A model generated the notes under the pieces. The model had not been told where the DNA came from. It did not search any database and was given only the letters and a program-made list of their open reading frames with translations. The position numbers were made by a program, and so were the translations under genes. A DNA stretch of 59,691 nucleotides from Verrucomicrobiota bacterium (lineage in GTDB: Bacteria; Verrucomicrobiota; Verrucomicrobiia; Opitutales; Opitutaceae): contig JAFEGO010000080.1 in NCBI GenBank assembly GCA_018239845.1, positions 1-59,691 on the forward strand, in the 5' to 3' direction. Each line of letters begins with the position of its first letter. Positions within the stretch are counted from its first letter, which is position 1. Shown here in pieces: positions 7,147-15,025 of this stretch.

Positions 7147-9249
7147 ATGAAGCAAACCCGCCGCGCCTTCGTGCAGATGACCTCGCTCCTTGCTGCGAGC
7201 CTGCCCCTTACCTCGATGAAACTCAGTGCCTCCACCCCTGATGCCACTGCTCCGAAATCCGCCGGCGGCGGGAAACACCGCGGCCTGCTCTTCGACGAGA
7301 GCGACCTCCCGCGCATCCGCGCCAACACCACCGACCCGCGCTTCGCTGAGCTGTGGCAGACCCAGCTCGCCGCCGATATCGCGGCCGACACGAAGTTCCT
7401 CGATCACGAGGTGAGCCTCACCAACCACGTCGTACACTTGCTGCGCACGCAGCATATTTTGGATCGCACGTCGTTTATCTACCTCGTGAACCGCGACCCG
7501 GCGCAGCTCGCGCTCGCGAAGAAAGCCATCGCCAAGATGCTCGAGTTTCCCGAGTGGGACAGCTTTACCGAGAACAACGGCAAGCAGGTCCTCGGCATGC
7601 AGCGCGCGACCGAGGGCACCGTGGCCCTGCTCGTCGCGATGGACTGCCTCGGCGACGCCCTGAGTGCGACGGAGCGCGAGGCGATCGAGCAGGCGATTCT
7701 GACCAAGGGCATCCCGGCCTGTTACACCGCGGTGTACGGCATGAAGTACCCCGACCGTGTGCGCGGCTGGGATTGGAGCCCGCGCAGCGAGGTCGATGAG
7801 TTCCGCTCCATCAGCCTCAAGCGCTGGCCGCTCATCCTTGCCGCGACCAACCTCAGGATCATCCCCACCGGTGCGCTTGGCATCGCGGCCTGTTATTTCC
7901 GCGGCCGCCTGCCCGAGGCCGAGGGCTGGCTCGAACTGGCCCGCTCCAGCGCGAAGTCGTTCTCCACGATGTACGGCAGCGACGGCTGCTACGACGAGGG
8001 CGTGAGTTACTGGGGCTACACGACGCTCTACATGGCTCTCTTCGCTGAGGTGCTGTGGCGCACGCAGGGCATCGATGACCGCCAGCTGATCAACTACCCG
8101 GGCTCGGTGCGCTATGCGCTGTCCATGACGATGCCCACGCTCGACGACCATCTGAAGATCACGGATTTCCAGCACATCAAGGGCTACACGATGCCCACGG
8201 TTAAGCCGGAGCACGAGATCGTGAACTTCGGCGACGCCAACGGCGCCGTCGATGTCAGCGTCGCCGCCTGGGTGGCGCGCACGCACGGCGACAAGCTCTC
8301 CGCGTACGTCGCGCGCGAGATCGGCGAGGCCAAGCAGCTCTTCGGCCTCATCTGGTACGATCCGAAGGCCGCCGAGGCCAAGCCCGAGCTCGCGCTGCTC
8401 GACCATCGCATGACCAACGACATCGTCGTCTCCCGCACGGGCTGGGGCATCACCGACAATGTCCTCGCGCTCCGCAGCGGCGGCCCGGCCAACCACGAGC
8501 ACGCCGACCGCAACAGCGTCATCTTCAAGGCCCACGGCGAGCGTCTCCTCCATGACCCGCACCGCGCCGCCTACGTGTCCAACCAGCCGCGCTGGATCCT
8601 CCGCACCACCGCCGCGCACACCGCCGTGTTGATCGATGGCCAGGGTCACCAATACCACCACGGCGAAGAGGGCACGAATGCCTCGTGGGCCTTCGCCCGC
8701 GTCACCGATTTTCGCACCGGTCCGGGTTGGATGACGGTCACGAGCGATGCGACGGATGCCTACCAGCTCGTCAACGAGAAGGTCGCGCGCGTGCACCGCA
8801 CCCTCGTGTATCTCAAGCCCGATGTCGTGGTCTTCCTCGACCGCGTCGCGCTCAAGGACGCCACCGGCACGGTGCAGGTCCGCTTCCAGCTCTACAACGA
8901 GGATGGCGGCGGCCAGCTCGCGGCGGGCAACGGCGAATTTACCCTCACGCGGCCCAATGCCTCGCTGCACGGCCGCGTCGCGGCGGCCGGCACGGCGCAG
9001 GTGCAGGCCAGCCGGCTCCCGCTGGAGCCGAAGGATGGCGACCAGCAGTTTGCCGAGGTCCAGTCGGCTAGCGCGGGGGTGCACGAGATCATCACCGTCT
9101 GCACCGCGAGCCCCAAGGGCGCGGCGCACGGCGCGCTCGCGATTGCGCGCGAGGGCAGGGGATGGCGCGTGTCGGGCACGCATGGCGGCCTGAAAGTAAA
9201 CCTCTCGCTCACACCCGAGGATCACGGCCGGCCCGTGGTGACGGTCTGA
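7147..9249 (+). CDS. Secreted heparinase II/III-like polysaccharide lyase
   Basis: Predicted periplasmic or secreted lyase acting on uronic-acid-containing polysaccharide, 700 aa. The N-terminus MKQTRRAFVQMTSLLAAS resembles a Tat signal, with the twin arginine at residues 5-6. An alpha/alpha toroid-like region spans about residues 60-420. The heparinase II/III core follows, with GGPANHEHADRNS (His450 and His452) and then a beta-sandwich with VHRTLVYLKPDVVVFLDRV. The exact PL family and substrate cannot be assigned. It is followed within 21 bp by an SSS symporter, so the pair looks like polymer depolymerisation plus product uptake. The ATG at 7147 is chosen because it begins the signal peptide. 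Confidence 0.85.
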   Translation: MKQTRRAFVQMTSLLAASLPLTSMKLSASTPDATAPKSAGGGKHRGLLFDESDLPRIRANTTDPRFAELWQTQLAADIAADTKFLDHEVSLTNHVVHLLRTQHILDRTSFIYLVNRDPAQLALAKKAIAKMLEFPEWDSFTENNGKQVLGMQRATEGTVALLVAMDCLGDALSATEREAIEQAILTKGIPACYTAVYGMKYPDRVRGWDWSPRSEVDEFRSISLKRWPLILAATNLRIIPTGALGIAACYFRGRLPEAEGWLELARSSAKSFSTMYGSDGCYDEGVSYWGYTTLYMALFAEVLWRTQGIDDRQLINYPGSVRYALSMTMPTLDDHLKITDFQHIKGYTMPTVKPEHEIVNFGDANGAVDVSVAAWVARTHGDKLSAYVAREIGEAKQLFGLIWYDPKAAEAKPELALLDHRMTNDIVVSRTGWGITDNVLALRSGGPANHEHADRNSVIFKAHGERLLHDPHRAAYVSNQPRWILRTTAAHTAVLIDGQGHQYHHGEEGTNASWAFARVTDFRTGPGWMTVTSDATDAYQLVNEKVARVHRTLVYLKPDVVVFLDRVALKDATGTVQVRFQLYNEDGGGQLAAGNGEFTLTRPNASLHGRVAAAGTAQVQASRLPLEPKDGDQQFAEVQSASAGVHEIITVCTASPKGAAHGALAIAREGRGWRVSGTHGGLKVNLSLTPEDHGRPVVTV

Positions 9250-9269
9250 TTTCTGCTTTCGCGCTCTCC

Positions 9270-11054
9270 ATGCCCAGCTTCAACACGGTCAACGCGACGG
9301 ACTACGGTCTGATCGCCCTCTACTTCGTCATCGTCATCTGGGTCGGCTTCTATGCCGCCCGCAAAAACCGGGGGACGGACGATTTCTTCAAGGCCAGCGG
9401 GCAGGTGCCCTGGTTCATGGCCGGCGTGTCGAGCTGGGTCTCCGGCTTTTCTGCCTACATGTTTGTCGCGGCGGCGGGCTACACCTACCGCAACGGCTCG
9501 AGTACGATCATCCTGTTCACGAGCGCCACGTGGGCCTACCTCGCGGGCTATTTTTACTTTGCGCCCATGTGGCGGCGGGCGCGCATCCAGGCCCCGCTGG
9601 AGTTTTTGACGCGGCGGTTTTCTCCTTCGACCACGTATTTCTACACGGTCACCTCGATCGTGCCGCAGATCGTAGGTATCGCTCAGGGCATCTTCATCCT
9701 GTGCATCTTCGTCTCGACGGCGCTGGGCTTCGGCGCGGAGAAGTTCCATGTGCTCGGCTTCGCCATGTCGGGCATCCAGGTGACGATGCTGGTCGTGGGC
9801 GTGGTGATGATCGTGTACAGCGTGGTCGGCGGCCTGTGGGCCGCGGTCCTCTCCGACGCAGTGCAGGGCGTGATTATCCTCACGATGACCGTGATGATCT
9901 TCCCCATCTCGATGGCCTACCTCGGGCAGGGGCACGGCGGCGGCATTGGCGCGGGGTTTCACCGGCTGGTGACGGAGCTGCCGCACAACTTCCTCGTGCC
10001 GAGCGGACAGCCGGTGCAGCCGCTGTTCCTCCTCTCCTTCATCCTCGCGAGCATGCTGGGCTACAATGTCGCGTGGCACTTCGCCCAGCGCTACAACAGC
10101 GTACCGAGCGAGCGCGACGCGAAGAAGATGGCGATGCTCGGCGCCGTGCTCTCGCTGATCGGCCCGATGATGTGGTCGATCCCCGTGATGGGCTCCAAGC
10201 TCATCTTCCCCGACATGCACGCGCTCTGGCCCGATCTCAAGACGCCCGAGGAGGCCTCGTTCGTCAGTCTCGCGATGCTGTTGCTGCCGCACGGCATGAT
10301 CGGATTCGTGGTGGCGGCGATCCTCTCGGCCACGCTCGGCCAGGCCAACGACGCCTTCAACTGGCTCTCCGCCGCGATCACGAAGGACGTGTACGTGCCG
10401 GTGCGGAAGAAAATGGGCTTCACCCCGCCGAGCGACAAACACCAGATGCGCACGGCGCAGTTCGTGATGCTTGCGGTCGGTGTGAGCGGCGTGGCGCTGG
10501 CCTTCTACATCTCGGAGCTCGGCGGCGCCTTTGATTTCGCCCTGCAGTATTACTCGCTCACCGGCCCCGGCTTCATGATGCCGGTGGCGCTGGGTCTGAT
10601 TTACCGCAAGACCCCGTGGTGGTCGGGCATGGCCTCGTGCATCGGTGCCTTCGCGGTGGTGATCCCGCTGCTGTGCATCCACGCCTTTCCGGACCATATT
10701 TATGAGCGCAACATCCTCGGTGCCATCGCCGGCTCGACGATCGTCTTCGTGATCTCGGCGTTCTTCTGGGACCCGAAGGCCGCGAGCAGCGCGCCCGCGA
10801 TCGCGCTCGACCGCGACCTGCGCACGCCGGTGCCCGAGGAAAAGGGCCCCGAGGGCCACGGCGCGATGGCGGTGTACGGCGTGATTGGCAACTTGAGCGC
10901 CATCCTCGGCGTGGTGCTGCTCTTCTGCGGCTTTGTGCCCGCAACGGCCATCGCCCCCGCCTACATCAACGTCATCGGCGGCCTGCTGCTGCTCGGCATC
11001 GGTCTCGGCCTCCGCTGGCTCGCCCGTCCGCCGAAGAAGCCCACGAATCCCTGA
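9270..11054 (+). CDS. Sodium:solute symporter (SSS family)
   Basis: Inner-membrane sodium-coupled transporter, 594 aa. It has about 13-14 predicted membrane segments beginning with YGLIALYFVIVIWVGFYAA. The SSS signature region near TM2, FFKASGQVPWFMAGVSSWVSG, matches sugar/uronate symporters of this family. A second typical segment reads MIVYSVVGGLWAAVLSDAVQG. The C-terminal half carries extra membrane helices and a hydrophilic loop at about residues 505-535. It lies 20 bp after the lyase gene, so the likely cargo is its oligosaccharide or monosaccharide product. The ATG at 9270 was chosen because the upstream extension overlaps the lyase gene and lacks membrane character. Confidence 0.9.
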   Translation: MPSFNTVNATDYGLIALYFVIVIWVGFYAARKNRGTDDFFKASGQVPWFMAGVSSWVSGFSAYMFVAAAGYTYRNGSSTIILFTSATWAYLAGYFYFAPMWRRARIQAPLEFLTRRFSPSTTYFYTVTSIVPQIVGIAQGIFILCIFVSTALGFGAEKFHVLGFAMSGIQVTMLVVGVVMIVYSVVGGLWAAVLSDAVQGVIILTMTVMIFPISMAYLGQGHGGGIGAGFHRLVTELPHNFLVPSGQPVQPLFLLSFILASMLGYNVAWHFAQRYNSVPSERDAKKMAMLGAVLSLIGPMMWSIPVMGSKLIFPDMHALWPDLKTPEEASFVSLAMLLLPHGMIGFVVAAILSATLGQANDAFNWLSAAITKDVYVPVRKKMGFTPPSDKHQMRTAQFVMLAVGVSGVALAFYISELGGAFDFALQYYSLTGPGFMMPVALGLIYRKTPWWSGMASCIGAFAVVIPLLCIHAFPDHIYERNILGAIAGSTIVFVISAFFWDPKAASSAPAIALDRDLRTPVPEEKGPEGHGAMAVYGVIGNLSAILGVVLLFCGFVPATAIAPAYINVIGGLLLLGIGLGLRWLARPPKKPTNP

Positions 11055-11062
11055 TTGGGAAA

Positions 11063-11174
11063 CCACTAAAGACACGAAACACACGAAAGAAGGCCGATAG
11101 GCCGGATACTCCGGCCTGAGCCCTAAGCCCGCTCCGCCCGGATTTTAATTTCGTGCATTTCGGGTGTTTCGTGG
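11063..11174. repeat. Composite inverted repeat: phased CACGAAA arms around an inner hairpin
   Basis: Imperfect 26-nt arms at 11063-11088 and 11149-11174 are made of CACGAAA-like units. Between them is a perfect 8-bp hairpin, AGGCCGGA-tac-TCCGGCCT (11099-11117). It occupies most of the spacer between the symporter and the isochorismatase-like gene. Related in plan to the repeats at 3693, 13878, 14950 and 57981. Confidence 0.65.
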
Positions 11175-11191
11175 ATTCTTCATAAAACCCC

Positions 11192-12016
11192 ATGAATCCT
11201 GTCACGCTCCCCGCCGAGTACTACCAGCAGTTCGACGCCGACTATGCGCGCGAGGTGCCCGCCGAGGGCTTCGGCGGCTGGAAGAAGACCGACATCGAGC
11301 TTTCGCCTCAGCACACCGCGCTCGTGGTGATGCACGCGTGGGAGGCGGGCACGATGGAGCAGTGGCCCGGCTGGCGGCGCTGCGTGGAGTATCATCCGCG
11401 GGCGCTCAAGATTTTGGCGGAAGTCTTTCCGCCGCTGCTGAGCGCGGTGCGGGCGTCGGCGCTGCCGGTGTTTCACGTCGTGGGCGGACGCGATTACTAC
11501 TCACATTTGCCGGGCTATAAAAACACGGTGAAGCTCGCCGGTCCGTCGCCGCAGTACGCGCAGGTGGCGAAGGACCCGGTGCTGGAACGCCTCGAGACCT
11601 TCCGCGGCAAGAACGTGTTTGTCGGCGAACGCAACCGCCCCGACGTGGACGCCGGCTGGAAGTTTCTGGATTTCGCGCCGGAAGCCCGCCCGGTGGGCGA
11701 CGAACCGATTGCGGAGGACGGGCACCAACTCGCCGCGGTCTGCCGCGCGCACGGAGTAAACCATCTCGTTTACATCGGCTTCGCGATCAACTGGTGCCTG
11801 CTGATGTCGCCGGGTGGCATGGTGGACATGGGCCGTTACGGTGTGATGTGCTCGACGATTCGCGAGGCGGTGACGGCCGTGGAAAACGGCGAGACCGCCC
11901 GCACCGAGCGCGAAAAACGCCAGGCCCTCTGGCGCGTCGCCATCAACTCCGGCTTCGTCTTCGGCCTGGAGGATTTCACCAAAACCGTCGCCGCGATGCC
12001 GCGGCGGAAGCCATAA
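11192..12016 (+). CDS. Isochorismatase-like cysteine hydrolase, catalytic Asp replaced
   Basis: Isochorismatase-fold protein of 274 aa. The core strand that normally carries the catalytic Asp (as in VIDMQ) reads ALVVMHAWEAG, with His48 at the Asp position. The nucleophile-region motif YIGFAINWCLLMSPGG retains Cys202 and the family's glycine turn. The N-terminal extension of about 40 residues contains aromatic-rich segments. The residue change suggests altered chemistry or loss of hydrolase activity, and no substrate is assigned. It is convergent with the PEP-CTERM gene, whose stop lies 3 bp away. Confidence 0.7.
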   Translation: MNPVTLPAEYYQQFDADYAREVPAEGFGGWKKTDIELSPQHTALVVMHAWEAGTMEQWPGWRRCVEYHPRALKILAEVFPPLLSAVRASALPVFHVVGGRDYYSHLPGYKNTVKLAGPSPQYAQVAKDPVLERLETFRGKNVFVGERNRPDVDAGWKFLDFAPEARPVGDEPIAEDGHQLAAVCRAHGVNHLVYIGFAINWCLLMSPGGMVDMGRYGVMCSTIREAVTAVENGETARTEREKRQALWRVAINSGFVFGLEDFTKTVAAMPRRKP

Positions 12017-12019
12017 CGC

Positions 12020-12664
12020 TCAGGCCGCCCGGCGACGGCGCCAGGCAATGGCTCCGGCCAAGGCAGCGGCACCGAAGAGAGCGCCGATGGCGGCGGGCTC
12101 GGGGACGGCGGTGGGCTGGTGGATATCCGAGACCGTGATATCTCCGATCAAGGTGTAGCCATTGCTCGAAATCGTGATGCCCGTGATATCGTTGGCAAAG
12201 GTGGCGAGGCTGCCGAGGAAGGCGGGATTATTTGAATCATCGGCGTCGAAGCTCATCGAGCCGGTGGCCCCGCCGGCGTACGTGACGTCGAGGTAGAGCT
12301 TGTTGTCGGCGCCATAAGGCGCGACTTCCGCGGCGTAGTTGAAGCTGTGGAAATCGAAGACATACCCGGGTGCAACCGTGATGTGGAGAGCGGTGCCGGA
12401 GCCTTCGTTGCCCTCACCCAAGGCGTACAGCCCGTGGTAAGATTCCGAGTTGTTGATGTAAGTATATTCCAGGTAAACGTCGCTGGTGAACGTGAAATCA
12501 GCCGTGCCGTCTGCTGTGACAGTGCGGACAAAGGAAAGCGCGGAACCGTCGGCGTCAGAGGAATCAAAGGTGACGACGGTCTGGGCGACCAGCGGGGAGG
12601 CGCAGCCCAGGGAGAGTACGAGAGCGGCGAGGGCAACGAAACGGCGGGGTAAGGAATGATTCAT
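12020..12664 (-). CDS. PEP-CTERM sorting domain protein
   Basis: Exported protein of 214 aa with an N-terminal signal peptide (RRFVALAALVLSLGCASPLVA). A beta-rich body follows, ending in the sorting tail AVPEPAAIGALFG, a hydrophobic helix and WRRRRAA. PEP-CTERM tails are cleaved by exosortase in the inner membrane, after which the protein goes to the surface or matrix. No exosortase gene is in the window. The body has no recognised domain, but the Asp/Asn/Gly-rich beta pattern is usual for these surface proteins. It is convergent with the preceding gene. Confidence 0.88.
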   Translation of the reverse strand: MNHSLPRRFVALAALVLSLGCASPLVAQTVVTFDSSDADGSALSFVRTVTADGTADFTFTSDVYLEYTYINNSESYHGLYALGEGNEGSGTALHITVAPGYVFDFHSFNYAAEVAPYGADNKLYLDVTYAGGATGSMSFDADDSNNPAFLGSLATFANDITGITISSNGYTLIGDITVSDIHQPTAVPEPAAIGALFGAAALAGAIAWRRRRAA

Positions 12665-12754
12665 GACAGGAGCAAGTGCATCGAACCGTTGGATGCGAAC
12701 AAGCGTAAAAATATCCCGGGGAAATTAGCCGCGGGAAACTCCCTGGCAAAAACA

Positions 12755-13855
12755 CTACGACTGCGCGGCCTCGCTGAGGAGGGTGGTGTCGGTGGCGCGG
12801 TCGCCCTCGTTGGAGGGGAGGGGCTGGACGTGGCGGTACGACGGGTCCTTGTGCTGGCGGCGCATGATGGGGAGGAGCTCGTCGCGCCAGAGGGGCCAGA
12901 GGCCGTGGGCGGCGGGCGGGAGGTCGTGCTTGATGGCCTCGCGGAGGCGCGGGAGGTTGTAGAAGGGCACGGCGGGGAACATGTGGTGCTCCACGTGATA
13001 CTGCATGTTCCAGTAGCAGAAGGCGGGGAACCAGCCGCAGGTGTAGCTGCGGGTGTTGAGGCGGAAGTCGGGGACATCGGACTGCAGGCCCACGTGCTGC
13101 GCAGCGCCGCAGACGAAAACAAACCACACGCAGTACAAGGCGCCGAAATTCACGATCACGATGAGGAACCAGTGGCCCGTGAGGATGAACGCGGTGGCGA
13201 GCGCGAGGTGGCCGAGGACCATGACGCGGGCCCAGTTGCGGACGGCGCGGCGGCCTTTCTCGTCGGTCTCGGGCACGACGCGTTGGAACCACTTGGCGTT
13301 GAGGAAACCGTCGTACCGGAAATTGTTGAAGGCAGCGCAGACCCAGAAGCGCATCAGCTTGAAAAAACCGGTCGGGCTGAAGGTGAGCACGGTGACGAAG
13401 AACTTCAGGCCGCGCCAGTCGAGGCCCAGCGGTTGGACGATCTCGCCGTCGTAATCCGTGTGGACGGTGACCTGATGATGGCGCACGTGGCTCGCGCGGT
13501 AGCCCGTGGGGTCGAACCAGCCGAGGAACGAGTACACGTAGAGAAAAAACGTGTTCAACGACTGGGTGGCGAAGGGCGTCTTGTGGCAGAACTCGTGGCA
13601 GGCGATGCCGCCGAAGAAGCTCGCATGCGTGCCGTGCGCGAAGAGCGCGAGGAGCAGGAGCGGCAGGGCGGTGGGCCAGTTGGACGCGTTAAGATGGAGG
13701 AAGGCGAGGTACGCGAGCGTGCCGGTGAGGGCGAAGAGGCCGAGCGAGGGGATGACTTGGAGGAAGGCGCGGGCGTCGCTCTTTTTCATGAGCTCGCTCA
13801 TGAGGGCCTTGTCGACCTTGCAGCGGTACCAGGTGATTTTGATGTTCTCGGTCAT
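12755..13855 (-). CDS. Membrane fatty acid desaturase
   Basis: Integral membrane di-iron desaturase or hydroxylase of 366 aa. All three histidine boxes are present: HEFCH at about residues 87-91, HVRHH at about 123-127 and HVEHH at about 288-292. They are interspersed with about four membrane segments. No fused cytochrome b5 or ferredoxin domain is visible, and no electron donor is adjacent. The acyl substrate and regiospecificity cannot be read. A paralogue with the same box layout is at 28415-29437. The gene stands alone: a 90-bp gap separates it from the PEP-CTERM gene and a palindromic spacer lies on its 5-prime side. Confidence 0.88.
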   Translation of the reverse strand: MTENIKITWYRCKVDKALMSELMKKSDARAFLQVIPSLGLFALTGTLAYLAFLHLNASNWPTALPLLLLALFAHGTHASFFGGIACHEFCHKTPFATQSLNTFFLYVYSFLGWFDPTGYRASHVRHHQVTVHTDYDGEIVQPLGLDWRGLKFFVTVLTFSPTGFFKLMRFWVCAAFNNFRYDGFLNAKWFQRVVPETDEKGRRAVRNWARVMVLGHLALATAFILTGHWFLIVIVNFGALYCVWFVFVCGAAQHVGLQSDVPDFRLNTRSYTCGWFPAFCYWNMQYHVEHHMFPAVPFYNLPRLREAIKHDLPPAAHGLWPLWRDELLPIMRRQHKDPSYRHVQPLPSNEGDRATDTTLLSEAAQS

Positions 13856-13877
13856 GGGTGGGGTAGGGGAAGTTTTT

Positions 13878-13947
13878 ACACGAATGGCACGAATTTATCA
13901 CGAAACAGAGGGGTGATTGATTCGTGCTCCATTCGTGTAATTCGTGT
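13878..13947. repeat. Inverted repeat of phased CACGAAT units
   Basis: 27-nt arms (13878-13904 and 13921-13947) each carry three CACGAA units. The arms match at their ends with internal mismatches, leaving a 16-nt loop. It lies between the substrate-binding protein stop and the desaturase start on the minus strand. Same design as the CACGGAA elements but with a different core unit. Confidence 0.7.
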
Positions 13948-13957
13948 CTCCGCTTGG

Positions 13958-14923
13958 TTACTTGCCTTGGGGCAGGAGGGCGGTGACGGCGCGGTCGTTG
14001 AGGTTGTCGGGGGTGGCCATGACGACGTCGGTGATCACCTTCGACGGGATTTTTTCACCGCGGGCGGCGGCGATCACGGACTTTACGCCGAGGTAGCCCA
14101 TGCGGAAGGGGTCCTGCATCACGAGGCCCTGCAGCTCGCCCTTGCGGAGGGCGTCGATGAAGAGCTGGCTGTTGGCGAAGCCGACAAGCTTCACCTTGCT
14201 GTGGCCGAGGCCGGCAGCGTTGAGCGCGAGCATCATGCCGGCGGTGGTGGACTCGTTGGGGGTGAAGATGCCGTCGACGGCGGTACCGTAGCGGTTGAGG
14301 AGATTCTGGCTGACGCCCATCGCGGTGTCGCGCGTAGCGCCGCCGTAGTTGTTGGAGGAGAGGATGCGGATCTTGGGGAACTTGCTCTGCATCTCCTCGA
14401 GGAAACCGCGCTCGCGCTCCTCGGAGCTAGCGGCGCCGGCCTGCACGCGGAGGAGGATGACGTTGCCCTCGCCCTTAAGGAGTGTGCCGAGGCGCTGGGC
14501 GGCGAGGCGGCCGCCAGCGCGGTTGTCGGTGGCGATGAAGCTCGCGGGCGCGCGCGACTGCAGGCCGGAGTCCACGACGACGACGGGGATGCCCGCCGCC
14601 ACGGCGGCCTCGACCGGCCGGGCGAGCGCACGGGCATCGAGCGGAGCGAGGACGATGCCGCTCACATGGCGGCCGGTGAAATTCTCGATGACCTGGATCT
14701 GCTGGTCACGGTCGTCCTCACGGAGCGGGCCTTTCCAGATGATCTCGACGGCGGTGCCCGAGGCGCGCAGTTCCTCCTGAGCCTTCAGCGCGCCGGCGTG
14801 GATGGCCTTCCAGTATTCGTGGGTCGTGCCCATGGGGACGACCGCGACGGTGTAGGTGGTGGGAGCGGGTTCAGCGGCGAGGAGCGCGGAAATGAGCAGG
14901 GGAAACAGGAGGAGACGTTTCAT
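13958..14923 (-). CDS. Periplasmic sugar-binding protein (ribose-binding type I fold), orphan
   Basis: Exported solute-binding protein of 321 aa. A cleavable signal peptide (MKRLLLFPLLISALLAAEP) is followed by the type I periplasmic binding fold: VAVVPMGTTHEYWKAIHAG, then GIVLAPLDARAL, PVVVVDSGL, FIATDNRAGGRLAA and the C-lobe VKLVGFANSQLFIDALRKG. This matches the ribose/galactose/xylose-binding family. No permease or ATPase gene is next to it, so it either feeds a transporter encoded elsewhere or acts as a ligand sensor. The two beta-propeller proteins are upstream on the same strand across the 14950 repeat. The ATG at 14923 is used because it starts the signal peptide. Confidence 0.87.
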   Translation of the reverse strand: MKRLLLFPLLISALLAAEPAPTTYTVAVVPMGTTHEYWKAIHAGALKAQEELRASGTAVEIIWKGPLREDDRDQQIQVIENFTGRHVSGIVLAPLDARALARPVEAAVAAGIPVVVVDSGLQSRAPASFIATDNRAGGRLAAQRLGTLLKGEGNVILLRVQAGAASSEERERGFLEEMQSKFPKIRILSSNNYGGATRDTAMGVSQNLLNRYGTAVDGIFTPNESTTAGMMLALNAAGLGHSKVKLVGFANSQLFIDALRKGELQGLVMQDPFRMGYLGVKSVIAAARGEKIPSKVITDVVMATPDNLNDRAVTALLPQGK

Positions 14924-14949
14924 AGAAACTTGGGGTGAAGAATCATTAG

Positions 14950-15019
14950 GCCCACGGAACACACGGAAGACACGGAAAAGAGATTTCTGAATTCCGTGTT
15001 TTCCGTGTGTTCCGTGGGC
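14950..15019. repeat. Inverted repeat of phased CACGGAA units (second copy of the 3693 family)
   Basis: 28-nt arms (14950-14977 and 14992-15019) with one mismatch enclose a 14-nt loop. Arms match the 3693-3760 element almost base for base, and both loops end in TTCTGAA or TCTGAA. It sits between the substrate-binding protein gene and the first propeller gene. Confidence 0.88.
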
Positions 15020-15025
15020 AATAAA

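Noticed and set aside
7147..9249. Assignment to a specific PL family (PL12, PL15 or PL17)
   Set aside because: The heparinase II/III core is clear but the discriminating residues cannot be judged without a profile search.
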